Assembly: GCA_020049615.1 (NCBI GenBank) | Contig: JAIFKN010000239.1 | Location: 1,254-29,105, forward strand | DNA: 27,852 nt | From: a bacterium | GTDB taxonomy: Bacteria; Planctomycetota; UBA11346 | Direction of reading: 5' to 3' | Shown here: piece after piece, positions 1 through 9,629 of the stretch | Layout: every line of letters starts with the position of its first letter | How positions within the stretch are numbered: position 1 is the first letter of the stretch | Position numbers and translations under genes: made by a program | Notes under the pieces: generated by a model | What the model saw: only the letters and a program-made list of their open reading frames with translations | Database searches by the model: none | Told to the model about the DNA's origin: nothing

Positions 1-336
1 CGAATTCTTGCCCGGAGCCGGGCGACTGGAAAGCCACATGTCGGGCGCTCAACTTCACCGTCTTGTTAGAATATGCGTGCGAGGCAATGACTATTTCATT
101 CTGCGATCTATAACGAAGCGGATAATTAGTACTACTGCGATCGTTTATCGCAAGATTCCATGTTAAACGAAAGCAATTCCGCGTAAATATCACACGCAAA
201 TTATCGCATATTCTAACATATCATGGATTGCGCGGTTTGTATCAGGATGAGGCGCGTGGGGCGTATTCAATAGGGCCGTTGCGGGCTATTCTGTTAGGGC
301 CCTTGACGATGGCTGCGGATGGGTATGAATTGACCT
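1..336. other. Non-coding region upstream of intI
   Basis: I see no convincing complete gene. Bases 1-60 are GC-rich, with a hairpin GCCCGG-AG-CCGGGC at 10-23. Frame 1 is open from the left edge to a TAG at 67-69 that lies inside the GTTAG of the inverted repeat, so a gene could end there. After the AT-rich repeat block (64-218), 219-336 is GC-rich and holds GTTAGGGC at 293-300. A cassette array or attI site would be expected on this side of the integrase gene, but no attC with paired L boxes could be folded by eye. Confidence 0.4.
64..218. repeat. AT-rich block bounded by a 14-bp perfect inverted repeat
   Basis: TGTTAGAATATGCG at 64-77 is exactly complementary to 205-218. The 127 bases between are strikingly AT-rich for this genome. 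They hold further repeats: CTGCGATC at 101-108 and 135-142, TTATCGCA at 145-152 and 201-208, and a small hairpin GCGAT-N5-ATCGC at 137-151. The arms contain GTTAGAA and TTCTAAC, which resemble integron core-site halves (GTTRRRY/RYYYAAC) with one mismatch each. The block lies just upstream of an integron integrase gene. It may be an attI or cassette region, or integrase-binding and promoter DNA. The repeats are certain; the role is inferred. Confidence 0.6.
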
Positions 337-1737
<1,401 letters not shown>

Positions 1738-1751
1738 CAGGAGGATCCGCA

Positions 1752-1892
1752 ATGTCCGCGCGCTGCGCGCGTCGCCTGGGATTTTGCCCGGCGCAAGCGC
1801 ATGGCGGGACGATCCGCCGACCTAGCACGCAACTCATAATGACCGCTTTCCCGTACGCATCAACCGGATTGCGCGCGGTATGGCGACAGTGA
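1752..1892 (+). CDS. Possible 46-aa small protein after intI
   Basis: This short ORF was kept only because its ATG follows a very good Shine-Dalgarno sequence (AGGAGG, seven bases before the start), placed immediately after the intI stop codon. The product is basic at its N-terminus and has no family I recognise. It could be a co-translated small protein. Equally, the AGGAGG could be chance and the frame a random opening in GC-rich DNA. Confidence 0.28.
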   Translation: MSARCARRLGFCPAQAHGGTIRRPSTQLIMTAFPYASTGLRAVWRQ

Positions 1893-2101
1893 CTGGGTCA
1901 GCGATCGGCCGGTTCGTTTTGCCTTCCGCGCGGAAGCCGCCCAGTCGGTGGGGCCTGCGCGCCGCGGCCATACACCAGGAGTGGCTGCGCGACGGCATGC
2001 TCACCACCTCGCGCGCGCCACTCGCCGCCGTGGCCGAGCACTACCCGCGGGTCACCTGGGGCGAGCCGTCAGCCAGGCTGCGGGTGGCGATCGCGCCCTA
2101 A
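1880..2101 (+). CDS. Doubtful 73-aa ORF, possibly a gene remnant
   Basis: The ORF overlaps the end of the preceding small ORF. Its second half (residues ~23-73) looks protein-like, with a helix such as HQEWLRDGM followed by a mixed strand segment, but I recognise no family and see no ribosome site. It may be the 3' remnant of a displaced gene. The stop lies within GCCCTAAC (2094-2101), the exact complement of GTTAGGGC at 293-300, so the stop coincides with a repeat that brackets intI. Confidence 0.22.
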   Translation: MATVTGSAIGRFVLPSARKPPSRWGLRAAAIHQEWLRDGMLTTSRAPLAAVAEHYPRVTWGEPSARLRVAIAP

Positions 2102-2116
2102 CGGCGTCAGGAGCAG

Positions 2117-2305
2117 CTAGAGGTCGGCCTTGAGGCCTTCGGGGCCTTCGGTCTCCTCGTCGCCGTCGTCCTCGACGTCGTCCTCCATCTCCTCGTTCTC
2201 TTCGGTGACGATCTCGATGAAATCGTTGATCCCGTCACGGATGGTCTCGTTGAGCCTGTAGCCCTCTGACTTGAGGAGCTTGGCGATGTCTTCAGGCAGT
2301 CCCAT
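2117..2305 (-). CDS. Small acidic protein, 62 aa
   Basis: The start is supported by a clear ribosome site (TAGGAG, about six bases before the ATG on the minus strand). Residues 1-36 look like two or three amphipathic helices with basic and hydrophobic residues. Residues ~37-62 are almost entirely Glu/Asp. Such a layout is seen in small DNA-mimic or regulatory proteins and in chaperone-like partners, but no family is recognisable. It is divergent from the DNA polymerase gene, which begins about 80 bp away, so the two may share a control region. A role connected with the polymerase is only a suggestion from position. Confidence 0.65.
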   Translation of the reverse strand: MGLPEDIAKLLKSEGYRLNETIRDGINDFIEIVTEENEEMEDDVEDDGDEETEGPEGLKADL

Positions 2306-2385
2306 GTGATGCTCCTACGCGAGGTGGCGAAGTCCGTAGAGCCATATCAGGGCGAGTCAACACGTTCCCGCCGCCGGGCGGCGGC

Positions 2386-4113
2386 TTGGCCGGCAACGCC
2401 ATCACGCACGCTGGAGTCGTGCCGCCCGTCGCCGCCATCCTGCCCGCCGCGCATGGCTGCGCCGTCCATGCCGCCGGGATCACGCGCCTGCTGCCATGGG
2501 CGGTCGCGGCACAGCTGCTCGACGATCCCGCGCTGACCGTGCACACGATGGCGCTGGGCGAGCTGTCGCCGTGGGACGGCGAGCGGCTGCTCGCCGCAGT
2601 CGCGGCGGGCGATGCGGCGGCGGCGCGGCTGCTCGCCGGGCCGTGGCCGCCACCGCGCCGGCTGGTGCAGGAGCTGCCGCGCCATCCGCGGCGCTGGCTG
2701 CGCACCGTCGACCTCGGCGTCATGGTCGGCGACCTCGATGCGGCCTGCTGCCGGCGCGGCCTGCCGCTGCCGGGCGGCGATCCGCTGTGCGAGGTGGCGA
2801 CCATCGCCCGCCTCGCCGAGGCCGAGCGGGGCGGCCTAGCGGTGCGCCAACGCCTGCTGGCGGACCACCCGTGGATCGGCGATTCAGCCTGGCTGGCCTC
2901 GACCGGCCTGCTCGCCGAGACGGTGGTGCTGCAGGGCCTGCGCCGCGACCAGGTGCGTCGCGCGGTGGCGCCCGGCGCCATGCCGGTGGCGGAGCTGCTC
3001 GGGGCGGCGCAATTCGCCGCCCGGCGCGACGATGTGCGTGCGGCGATGCGCTCGATCCTGGATGGCGAGGTGCGCTGGAACGAGCGCGGCCATCTGGCAC
3101 TGCGTCCGGCGGCGGGCTGGCGCCTGACGGCCGGCGGGGTCGAGCTCGCCTGCGGTGTCGGCGGGCTGCACTCGGCCGATCCGCCCGGCATGATCGACGG
3201 ACCGCTCACCGACCTCGACGTCGCCTCGTACTACCCCTCGCTGATCGCCCGGGTCGGCATCGCCCCGCCGCAGCTGCCGGACTTCGCCAACCGCGTCGGC
3301 ACGCTGATGGCCCGGCGCCTGGCGGCCAAGCGAGCGAAGGACCAGGTCGCGAGCAACGCGCTGAAGTTCGTCATCAACAGCCTGTACGGCCAGCTCGGCA
3401 ACCATCGCAGCGGGCTGTTCTCGCCGCCCGACGCCCTGCGCGTGGTGCTGACCGGGCAGCTGCGCCTGCTCGAACTGATCGACGGCGTGCTGGACGGCGG
3501 CGGCACCATCGTCTCGGTCAACACCGACGGCGTGGTGGTGCGCGGCGACGCCGAGGCCGCCGCCGCGGTATGGGAGGCGCGCACCGGCCTGACGCTGGAG
3601 CGCACCCCCTACCGGCGGTTGTGGCGCACCTCGGTCAACGACTACATCGCCGCCGGTCCCGACGGCGCGGTGGTCAAGACCAAGGGCCGCTTCGCCGGCG
3701 GCGATGACGAGGACGCGGCGCGCATGGCTGCCGCCCCGATCGTGGCGCGGGCTGCGCTCGAGCACCTGGTGCACGGCCGGGCGATCGCGGACGTGGTGGC
3801 GCAGGCGACCGCCGTCACCGACTTCGCGCTGTGGCGCCGCGCCCGCGACCTCGCCTGGGGCGGACGACCAGTCGACGACGGCGTGATCCGATGGGTGGTC
3901 GGGCGTGGTGGCGAGCCGATCGTGCAGCTCGACGGCGGGCGCATCCGCAGCACGGTCGCGGCGCATGCCATCGCGGTCGGGGATCCGGCCGCGGTAGACG
4001 CCGGGCAGCTCGACCGCGCCTGGTACGTGGCCGAGGCCCAGGCCCTGGCCGACCGCGTGCTCGGCACCGCCCAGGGGACCAGGCAGCTGTCGCTGCTCGA
4101 TGAGCCGGCGTAG
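2386..4113 (+). CDS. Short family B DNA polymerase
   Basis: The ~575-aa protein carries the three polymerase motifs of family B in order. Motif A is DLDVASYYPSLI (D276, D278, with YYPS at 282-285). Motif B is KFVINSLYG (K327, N331, Y334, G335). Motif C is SVNTDG (D381), the NTDG variant found in several phage and mobile-element polymerases rather than the usual DTDS. The A-to-B gap is only about 45 residues, so the fingers region is small. Residues 1-270 show no exonuclease motif I could identify, so proofreading is doubtful. The C-terminus ends in QLSLLDEPA, which resembles a sliding-clamp-binding motif (QxxLxLL-like). The open frame begins at a TTG at 2386; a GTG at 2419 is an equally possible start. 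No terminal protein or helicase gene is adjacent. Probably from a phage or mobile element. Confidence 0.85.
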   Translation: MAGNAITHAGVVPPVAAILPAAHGCAVHAAGITRLLPWAVAAQLLDDPALTVHTMALGELSPWDGERLLAAVAAGDAAAARLLAGPWPPPRRLVQELPRHPRRWLRTVDLGVMVGDLDAACCRRGLPLPGGDPLCEVATIARLAEAERGGLAVRQRLLADHPWIGDSAWLASTGLLAETVVLQGLRRDQVRRAVAPGAMPVAELLGAAQFAARRDDVRAAMRSILDGEVRWNERGHLALRPAAGWRLTAGGVELACGVGGLHSADPPGMIDGPLTDLDVASYYPSLIARVGIAPPQLPDFANRVGTLMARRLAAKRAKDQVASNALKFVINSLYGQLGNHRSGLFSPPDALRVVLTGQLRLLELIDGVLDGGGTIVSVNTDGVVVRGDAEAAAAVWEARTGLTLERTPYRRLWRTSVNDYIAAGPDGAVVKTKGRFAGGDDEDAARMAAAPIVARAALEHLVHGRAIADVVAQATAVTDFALWRRARDLAWGGRPVDDGVIRWVVGRGGEPIVQLDGGRIRSTVAAHAIAVGDPAAVDAGQLDRAWYVAEAQALADRVLGTAQGTRQLSLLDEPA

Positions 4114-4120
4114 GCCGGGC

Positions 4121-5911
4121 TCAGCCGTCGAGCTGGACCAGCCCGCTCGGCGGTACGGCGAGGCGCAGCGCGCCAGCGGCCAGGTCGTACCTGGAGTCGG
4201 ACACGACCGTGCCCTGGCAGTCCCGCACGACCACGCGCCGGCTGCCGAGGTGCTCTGCGGCCAGGACGACCAGTTCGCCGCGCGAGGTGGCGTTGACCAG
4301 CCAGCAGCGCCCTGGTCGGGCGGCCAACCGCACCACCCGGTCGGCGTAGACCGCGACGATGCGCTCGTCCGGGCCATCGGCCGTGACCAGCGGGCAGCCG
4401 GCCTCCGGCTCCTCGGCCGAGAGGGCGCCGTCGAGCAGGGTGGAGCGGTGCTCGAGCCACCAGCCGAGCCAGAACGAGAGCATCGAGCGCTGCGGCCGGG
4501 TCAGGCGCTCGATCAGCACCGAGATCTGCGGCACGGCGAACAGCACCGCGAGCAACTGCCGCGCCGCCACCTCCGGCGCGTCGTGCGGCGACCACATCAG
4601 CATGTCGGCGTGCGTCGCGCTGGAGCCGGCGAGCATGCGCACGGCGATGGTGCGGGCACGGTTGGCGGCGGCGTCGTAGGGGCAGTCGCCGGCGCGGAAG
4701 AGGTTGCCGAACGAGCGCATGAGCGGACCGATGTAGCCCTGGCGGAACTCGACCAGCAGGTCTGGCCGGCGGGCGCGGAGCCGCCGCACCACCTCCTTCA
4801 TCAGTGCGTCGACCGCCTCGTCGAGGTCGCCGATGTCGCGTCCGTCGCCGGCGCCCAGCGCCATGCCCGGCACCGGCTGGACGCAGTCGATGAAATCGAG
4901 CTTCAGTCCGTCGAGATCCCACTCCGCCACCTGGCGTTCGTAGAGGTCGCAAAGGAAGGCGCGCACCTCGGGATAGCGCGGGTCGGCGATGCCGCAGCCG
5001 AGGCGCTCGTCGCGGCGCAGCATGCAGTGTTCGAAGCGCCGGAACGCCATGGTCTGGAAACCGATCAGCGGCACGGCGTACCATAGCAGGACGCGCATGC
5101 CCAGCGCGTGCACGCCGTCAACGAAGGCGCGCATGTCGCCCATACGCTCGGGCTGCCAGTCGCCGGCGAGGTGGTAGCCGCGGCTGGAGTCGCGGGTCTG
5201 CCAGCCGTCGTCGACGATCACCGCGGTGCAACCCAGCTCCCGCGCGCGGTGGCACTCGGCCAGCACCGGCTGCGGGTCGCAGATCTGGTGGAACGAGTAC
5301 CAGGTCGAATACATCGGCTCGCGCCCGGCTCCCGGCACCGGCAGCGGCGCATGCCCGGGCATCGACTCCCACCAGCGTGCGACCTCCTGCACCGCCTGGT
5401 GCCAGGGTATGGCGCGGATATCGAGGCGCAGGCGCACGCTGAAGCGCGCCGACGCGGCGCGGCCGTCGAGGAACGGCTCGTAGCGGCCGATCAGGCGGCA
5501 ATCCTCCTCGCGGACCCCGGCGCCGAGCAAGCTGCCATGGGTGGCATCGGCGGCGGCGATGGCCAGACGGCTGATGCCGTCGATGCCGTGCAGGCACAGC
5601 ACCGGCGACTGGCTGGCGGCGCGGGCGGCGACCACGTCGTTGCTCCAGTCGGGGTTGATCCCGATCGAGCCGCTGCGGTCCGGCCGCCAGGTGTGGGCGA
5701 TGCCGGCCGCCTCGCCGGACAGGCGGACGACGATGGCGGGCGGCGGGGCGGGAGCCGCGGCCTCCAGCACCAGCTCGACCTCGGCGAGGCCGGCGGCGAT
5801 GGCGGTGACGGCGAGGCGGTGGCGGAAGGGGCCGGGGTCGCCGACCAGGTCGAGGCGCAGACCGAGGGCGTCGATCCCGGCGATGGCGGGGCGGCAGGCG
5901 AGCTGTTCCAT
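4121..5911 (-). CDS. GH36/GH-D clan alpha-galactosidase-like glycoside hydrolase
   Basis: The 596-aa protein has the layout of GH36-type alpha-galactosidases: an N-terminal beta-sandwich (about 1-185), a (beta/alpha)8 barrel and a C-terminal beta domain. In the barrel, WYSFHQ is followed by VIVDDGWQT. The nucleophile is the Asp of GLKLDFIDC (D339), and the probable acid/base is the Asp of RAGDCPYD (D409). Family members hydrolyse terminal alpha-galactosides such as melibiose or plant oligosaccharides by a retaining mechanism. No signal peptide is seen, so it is probably cytoplasmic and acts on imported sugar. The chosen ATG starts where the family-like fold begins; the 97 codons upstream read as noise. 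It is divergent from an MFS transporter, which may import its substrate or export a sugar. Its stop lies seven bases from that of the convergent polymerase gene. Confidence 0.88.
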   Translation of the reverse strand: MEQLACRPAIAGIDALGLRLDLVGDPGPFRHRLAVTAIAAGLAEVELVLEAAAPAPPPAIVVRLSGEAAGIAHTWRPDRSGSIGINPDWSNDVVAARAASQSPVLCLHGIDGISRLAIAAADATHGSLLGAGVREEDCRLIGRYEPFLDGRAASARFSVRLRLDIRAIPWHQAVQEVARWWESMPGHAPLPVPGAGREPMYSTWYSFHQICDPQPVLAECHRARELGCTAVIVDDGWQTRDSSRGYHLAGDWQPERMGDMRAFVDGVHALGMRVLLWYAVPLIGFQTMAFRRFEHCMLRRDERLGCGIADPRYPEVRAFLCDLYERQVAEWDLDGLKLDFIDCVQPVPGMALGAGDGRDIGDLDEAVDALMKEVVRRLRARRPDLLVEFRQGYIGPLMRSFGNLFRAGDCPYDAAANRARTIAVRMLAGSSATHADMLMWSPHDAPEVAARQLLAVLFAVPQISVLIERLTRPQRSMLSFWLGWWLEHRSTLLDGALSAEEPEAGCPLVTADGPDERIVAVYADRVVRLAARPGRCWLVNATSRGELVVLAAEHLGSRRVVVRDCQGTVVSDSRYDLAAGALRLAVPPSGLVQLDG

Positions 5912-6029
5912 GCCACGGATGATGCCGGAACGCTGGCGTTTTCCATGTCGCGGGAACCGGCGGCATCCCTCCGGCGGATAGCGCCCCCGCTGCGGCGCGG
6001 GCCTCCGACCGCATTGCCCCCGCCACCCC

Positions 6030-7277
6030 ATGGGTTCCACTGCCGCGGTGTCCGCCAGCTGCCCAGCCCCCGAGGACGGCGCCCGCCGCGAGCGCCTCGC
6101 CGTCCTCGCGCTGACCGCGGTGAACTTCACCCTGATGATGGACTTCGTGGTGATGATGCCCCTCGGTCCGCAGCTGATGCGGGTCTTCGGCATCACCGCC
6201 ACCGGCTTCTCGGTGGCGGTGTCGGCCTACACCTTCAGCGCCGCCATCGCCGCGATCATCGGCGTGCTCTTCGTCGACCGCCTCGAGCGCCGCGGCGCGC
6301 TGCTGTGGCTCTACGCCGGCTTCATCGTCGCGACCCTGGCCTGCGCCATCGCCCCCGGCTTCCACGCCCTGGTCCTGGCGCGGATCGCGGCGGGCGCCTG
6401 CGGCGGCCTGGTCGGCGCGCTGCTGCTGGCGGCGGTCGGCGATCTGGTGCCGTACGAGCGCCGCGGCGCGGCTATGGGCCGGGTGATGTCGGCCTTCGCC
6501 CTGGCCTCGATCCTCGGCGTGCCGGCCGGGATCTGGCTGGCCGCGTGGCTGGGCTGGCATGCCGCCTTCCACGCCATCGTCGTGGTGTCGCTGCTGATCC
6601 TGGTGCTGGCCTGGGCCTGGCTGCCGCCGCTGCGCGCGCATCTCGATGCCGGCGAGCGCTCGCCGCTGGCTCGGCTGCGCCTGCTGCTGGCCGAGCCGAT
6701 GCTGTGGCCGGCGCTGGCGCTCAGCGCCGTCCTCGCCCTGGCGGCCTTCCTCGTCATCCCCTTCATCGCCACCTATCTGGCGCGCAACGCCGGCGTCAGC
6801 GAACGCGATCTCGCCCTGGTCTACCTCGCCGGCGGGGCGATGGCGGCCGTGACCCAGCCATGGATCGGACGGCTGGCCGACCGCCACGGCAAGCGCCGCG
6901 TCTTCATCATCAGCGCGCTGGTCGCGACCATCCCGACCCTCGCCCTGACCAACCTGCCCGCCTGGCCGCTGCCGGTGGTGCTGCTGGTGACCACCGCCTT
7001 CATCGTCGCCGGCAGCGGCCGTTACGTCCCGGCCACCGCGCTGATCAGCGGGGCGGTGTCGCCGGCGCACCGCGGCGCCTTCATGAGCCTGAACTCGGCG
7101 GTGCAGTCGGGCGCTTCGGGCCTGGCTGCGGTGCTGGCCGGACTCGTCATCCACCAGACCGATGCCCAGGCCCCGCTGCAGGGCTACGGCCTGGTCGGCC
7201 TGCTGTCATGCGCGGCCGCAGTCGGCGCCGTGCTGCTGGCGCGCCGGGTGCGGCCCTGGGATGGCGGAACGGCCTGA
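6030..7277 (+). CDS. MFS transporter, 12 membrane spans
   Basis: The 415-aa protein belongs to the major facilitator superfamily. About twelve hydrophobic spans are visible, with the first near residues 24-45. The cytoplasmic loop 2-3 carries a short form of motif A (VDRLERRGALL), and the matching loop in the second half reads GRLADRHGKRRV. The family transports small solutes with protons. The layout resembles sugar-efflux or Bcr/CflA drug-efflux members, but the substrate cannot be read from sequence. It is divergent from the alpha-galactosidase-like gene with about 120 bp between them, so a shared control region and a sugar substrate are plausible. The start was taken at the ATG before MGSTAAVSA; no strong ribosome site is present. 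Confidence 0.9.
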   Translation: MGSTAAVSASCPAPEDGARRERLAVLALTAVNFTLMMDFVVMMPLGPQLMRVFGITATGFSVAVSAYTFSAAIAAIIGVLFVDRLERRGALLWLYAGFIVATLACAIAPGFHALVLARIAAGACGGLVGALLLAAVGDLVPYERRGAAMGRVMSAFALASILGVPAGIWLAAWLGWHAAFHAIVVVSLLILVLAWAWLPPLRAHLDAGERSPLARLRLLLAEPMLWPALALSAVLALAAFLVIPFIATYLARNAGVSERDLALVYLAGGAMAAVTQPWIGRLADRHGKRRVFIISALVATIPTLALTNLPAWPLPVVLLVTTAFIVAGSGRYVPATALISGAVSPAHRGAFMSLNSAVQSGASGLAAVLAGLVIHQTDAQAPLQGYGLVGLLSCAAAVGAVLLARRVRPWDGGTA

Positions 7278-7404
7278 GCCGGACGATGGCAGCCCCGGAG
7301 TCCCGCCCGCGCATGGCCGCGGACCTGGCTGTTCGCCACCTGCGCCGCACCAGGCCGACCGGTCGGGCGCCTGGACAAGCATCCCTGCGGCGCAGGCTGG
7401 TGCC

Positions 7405-8049
7405 ATGACGGCCACGCCGCCCAGATTCGCGTCACCCTGGTGGGATGGCTTCGGCTTCCTCCTGAGCCTCGGGCTGGCGCTCGCCCTGTCGTGGCAGGCG
7501 CGCGACCTCATCTGGTCGCTGTGGCTGTCCAGCCTGGTGATCGGCTACCTGACCATCGTGCTGGGCATCGTCGGCTCGGCCCGGCGCGGCATCCAGGCCG
7601 GGTCTTCCGTGGCCGGGAACCTGGCGCTGAGCGTCTTCCTGCTCGGCTTCTTCACCATCCACTTCGGCGGCTTCCATCTCGGCCATGCGGTCTTCCTGAC
7701 CCTGTTCTTCCCGCTGGAACCGACCGTCCACGGCGCCTTCCCGTTGACGCCGCAGCTGCTCGGCCTGGTCGCGACCTCGTACTGGCCATGGCTGCTCTCG
7801 GCCGCCATCGCCGAGCGCTCGGCGCTGGCCCAGGCCTGGCGCGGCGAAACCGGCGCGGGCAAGACGGGGGGGGCGGGGTTCAATCCCATGCGGCCCTACC
7901 TCAACGTCATCCGCATGCACCTGCTGATCTTCTTCTTCGCCGCCAGCCACTTCGCCGGGCTCGACGGCGTATGGGTGTTCTGCGTGGTCTTCGCCGTCTA
8001 CTTCCTGCCCTGGCGGATGCTGGCCGGGGTCAAGCGCGGCAGCGGGTGA
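7405..8049 (+). CDS. DUF6498-like integral membrane protein
   Basis: The 214-aa membrane protein has about five or six hydrophobic spans. Sequence features match what I recall of the DUF6498 family: an opening PWWDGFGFLLSLGLALAL segment, DLIWSLWLSSLVIGYLT, a GGFHLGH motif in the middle, and NPMRPYLNVIRMHLLIF near the C-terminus. The function of that family is unknown. Conserved His residues (FHLGHAVF and RMHLL) lie in or next to spans. The ATG at 7405 is the first codon of the conserved stretch. It is 127 bp downstream of the MFS gene on the same strand and is followed by a strong hairpin, so it may be the last gene of that transcript. Confidence 0.75.
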   Translation: MTATPPRFASPWWDGFGFLLSLGLALALSWQARDLIWSLWLSSLVIGYLTIVLGIVGSARRGIQAGSSVAGNLALSVFLLGFFTIHFGGFHLGHAVFLTLFFPLEPTVHGAFPLTPQLLGLVATSYWPWLLSAAIAERSALAQAWRGETGAGKTGGAGFNPMRPYLNVIRMHLLIFFFAASHFAGLDGVWVFCVVFAVYFLPWRMLAGVKRGSG

Positions 8050-8070
8050 GGGTGGGCCCTCCATCGCCCC

Positions 8071-8094
8071 GCCGACGAGCTGGTGCTCGTCGGC
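8071..8094. terminator. Bidirectional hairpin between convergent genes
   Basis: A perfect 10-bp stem, GCCGACGAGC (8071-8080) with GCTCGTCGGC (8085-8094), closes a TGGT loop. It lies in the 52-bp gap between two convergent stop codons (8049 and 8102). No T-run follows on either side, so it may work without one, as in many high-GC bacteria. Confidence 0.7.
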
Positions 8095-8101
8095 CCCAGG
8101 G

Positions 8102-9241
8102 CTACTGCGCCTGGCGCGGCGCCAGGTCGACGCGGTCGAGCTCGACGCCGCCTTCGCCGATGGCGCGGGCGCTCAGGCTCTTCTCGCCGATCGAGACGAT
8201 CCAGGCATGGCGCTTGGCCGCGCTCATCGCCAGATAGGGACGCTCCTCCGGCGTGGCCGGCTTGCGCTCGCCCACGCCCCAGGCGCCGTCGCCGAGGTAG
8301 GTGATGCCGGCCGGGTCTGGCTTGTCGGCGAGCAGCGGGACGGTGCGCTTCAGCGCGTGGTCGTGGTTTTCGAAGCCGACCGCGACGCCGCCGCGCTCGA
8401 ACAGCGGCACCCACAGCTTGCGCACCTGGGGGCTGGCGCCGTCCTCGTACTTGCGCACCGAGGGGTAGCCGGGGACATGGTAGACGGCGAAGCGCCAGGT
8501 GCGCTCCTTGCGCTCGGCCAGGGCCTGCTGCAGCCAGGCGGTCTGATCCGCCACCGCCCGCCCATGGTTGGTGTTCAGCAGCAGGAAGCTGACCTGCGCG
8601 CCGATGTCGACCGCGCGGGTCATCGGCTCGGGGAAGAGCACGCCGAAGGGCGTCTCGGGCAGCGTGCCGCGCCCCTTGCCCAGCTCGTGGTTGCCGACCG
8701 CGGCGATCATCGGCACGCCGCTGCCATCGGCGCGGCGCATGGTCTTCGCCCAGGTGCCAAGCAGGGTGTGGTAACGGCTGAACCGCGCACTCTCGGCGTT
8801 GTCGTAGGCCCAGTCGCCACCGATCACCGCCGCCTCGGGGTCGGCCGGGGCAAGGGCGGTGCACACCGCCTCGAGATAGCGCTGCTCGTGCAGCATGTCG
8901 CCGCCGATGGCCAGGCGCAGCGGCGGGTCGAGGCGGTCGCGCAGCGTGCGCCAAGCGCCGAGCGGCGCGGCGCCGTCGTCGAACTCGACCTTCTCGTCGG
9001 GCTTGAGCCCCGTCACCGTGCATTCGGCCACGCTCCAGCCCGTATCCAGCACCGGACGCACCGCGACCTGCTGGGCCTGCCACTCGCCGCCGGCACGGCG
9101 CGCGCGCATGACGGCCGGCGGGGACTCGGCCAGCACGCGCACCGTCAGCGTGGTGCAGGGGTCACCGGTCCAGGTGGCGAAGGCGGTGGAATCGCCGGCG
9201 ACGAGCACGACGGCGGCGAGGAGGGCGAGGAGCGTGCGCAT
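8102..9241 (-). CDS. Secreted calcineurin-like (purple-acid-phosphatase-type) metallophosphoesterase
   Basis: The 379-aa protein has a signal peptide (about 1-22, MRTLLALLAAVVLVAG) and is therefore secreted or periplasmic. Residues ~25-100 look like the fibronectin-III-like domain found before purple-acid-phosphatase catalytic domains. The metal-binding motifs follow in order: GGDM with D115, GGDWAYDN with D143, GNHE with N184 and H185, YHVPGYPS with H255, and NHDHALKR with H293 and H295. The usual GHxH is NHDH here, and the first motif lacks the standard DxH spacing, so metal choice may differ. The family hydrolyses phosphomonoesters or related compounds with two metal ions. It is convergent with the DUF6498-like gene. 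The activity class is well supported; the substrate is unknown. Confidence 0.88.
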   Translation of the reverse strand: MRTLLALLAAVVLVAGDSTAFATWTGDPCTTLTVRVLAESPPAVMRARRAGGEWQAQQVAVRPVLDTGWSVAECTVTGLKPDEKVEFDDGAAPLGAWRTLRDRLDPPLRLAIGGDMLHEQRYLEAVCTALAPADPEAAVIGGDWAYDNAESARFSRYHTLLGTWAKTMRRADGSGVPMIAAVGNHELGKGRGTLPETPFGVLFPEPMTRAVDIGAQVSFLLLNTNHGRAVADQTAWLQQALAERKERTWRFAVYHVPGYPSVRKYEDGASPQVRKLWVPLFERGGVAVGFENHDHALKRTVPLLADKPDPAGITYLGDGAWGVGERKPATPEERPYLAMSAAKRHAWIVSIGEKSLSARAIGEGGVELDRVDLAPRQAQ

Positions 9242-9629
9242 GGCCAGCCAGCGTGGCGAGCGGCAGGGCGGGGCAACCCGGACGGCCAGACTAGACTAGA
9301 CCTTCGGGGCTGACAGAGGAACGGTTGCAGGTTGCGTTGCCGTGAGCGACGACGTCTCGGAGCGGATCCGCCTGCTCGACGCCTACGCCAAGGAATCCGA
9401 GTAGGCGCGACCGTAGCGGCGGCGCAACTGCTCAGGGGCTGCGCCGGCTCCGCCCCTGCGGCCCTGCGGGCCTGTCCCCGCTGCCTGTGTCGCAGCTCGG
9501 TTTCGTTCCGAAACCGCGGGCGGATGGGCTTCGCGCATGATATCCGCCCACCGCCGCTCGGCGGCAGCCCCATCGCTGCGCGACGGGGCCCCGGCCTGAG
9601 TTGTTACGCGGCGGCTATCCGCCGGGCGA
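9242..9629. other. Intergenic stretch holding the first MITE-like copy
   Basis: Most of this stretch is the MITE-like element at 9424-9607. Bases 9242-9423 contain no supported gene. A short open frame from a GTG near 9342 to a TAG at 9402 encodes an acidic helix-like peptide (SERIRLLDAYAKESE) that could be a gene fragment interrupted near the insertion, but it has no ribosome site. Confidence 0.4.
9424..9607 (+). mobile_element. MITE-like element, copy A (184 bp) with 8-bp target duplication
   Basis: The element ends are imperfect terminal inverted repeats: GCAACTGCTCAGG on the left and the complement of GTAACAACTCAGG on the right. It is flanked by GCGGCGGC at 9416-9423 and again at 9608-9615, an 8-bp direct repeat. 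The second copy (14398-14549) is in the opposite orientation, and the two are almost identical over the 3' ~110 bp. Copy A carries two extra stretches of roughly 9 and 23 bp. There is no transposase. GTAA ends and 8-bp duplications are typical of IS66-family elements, so this may be a non-autonomous derivative mobilised by such a transposase. Confidence 0.82.

Noticed and set aside
2884..4377. 497-aa minus-strand frame across the polymerase gene
   Set aside because: It is a shadow of the polymerase frame, which contains motifs A, B and C in the right order.
5108..7408. Long plus- and minus-strand frames over the alpha-galactosidase and MFS genes
   Set aside because: They are typical high-GC shadow frames; the real frames carry catalytic motifs and membrane spans, while these give Arg/Ala/Gly-rich noise.
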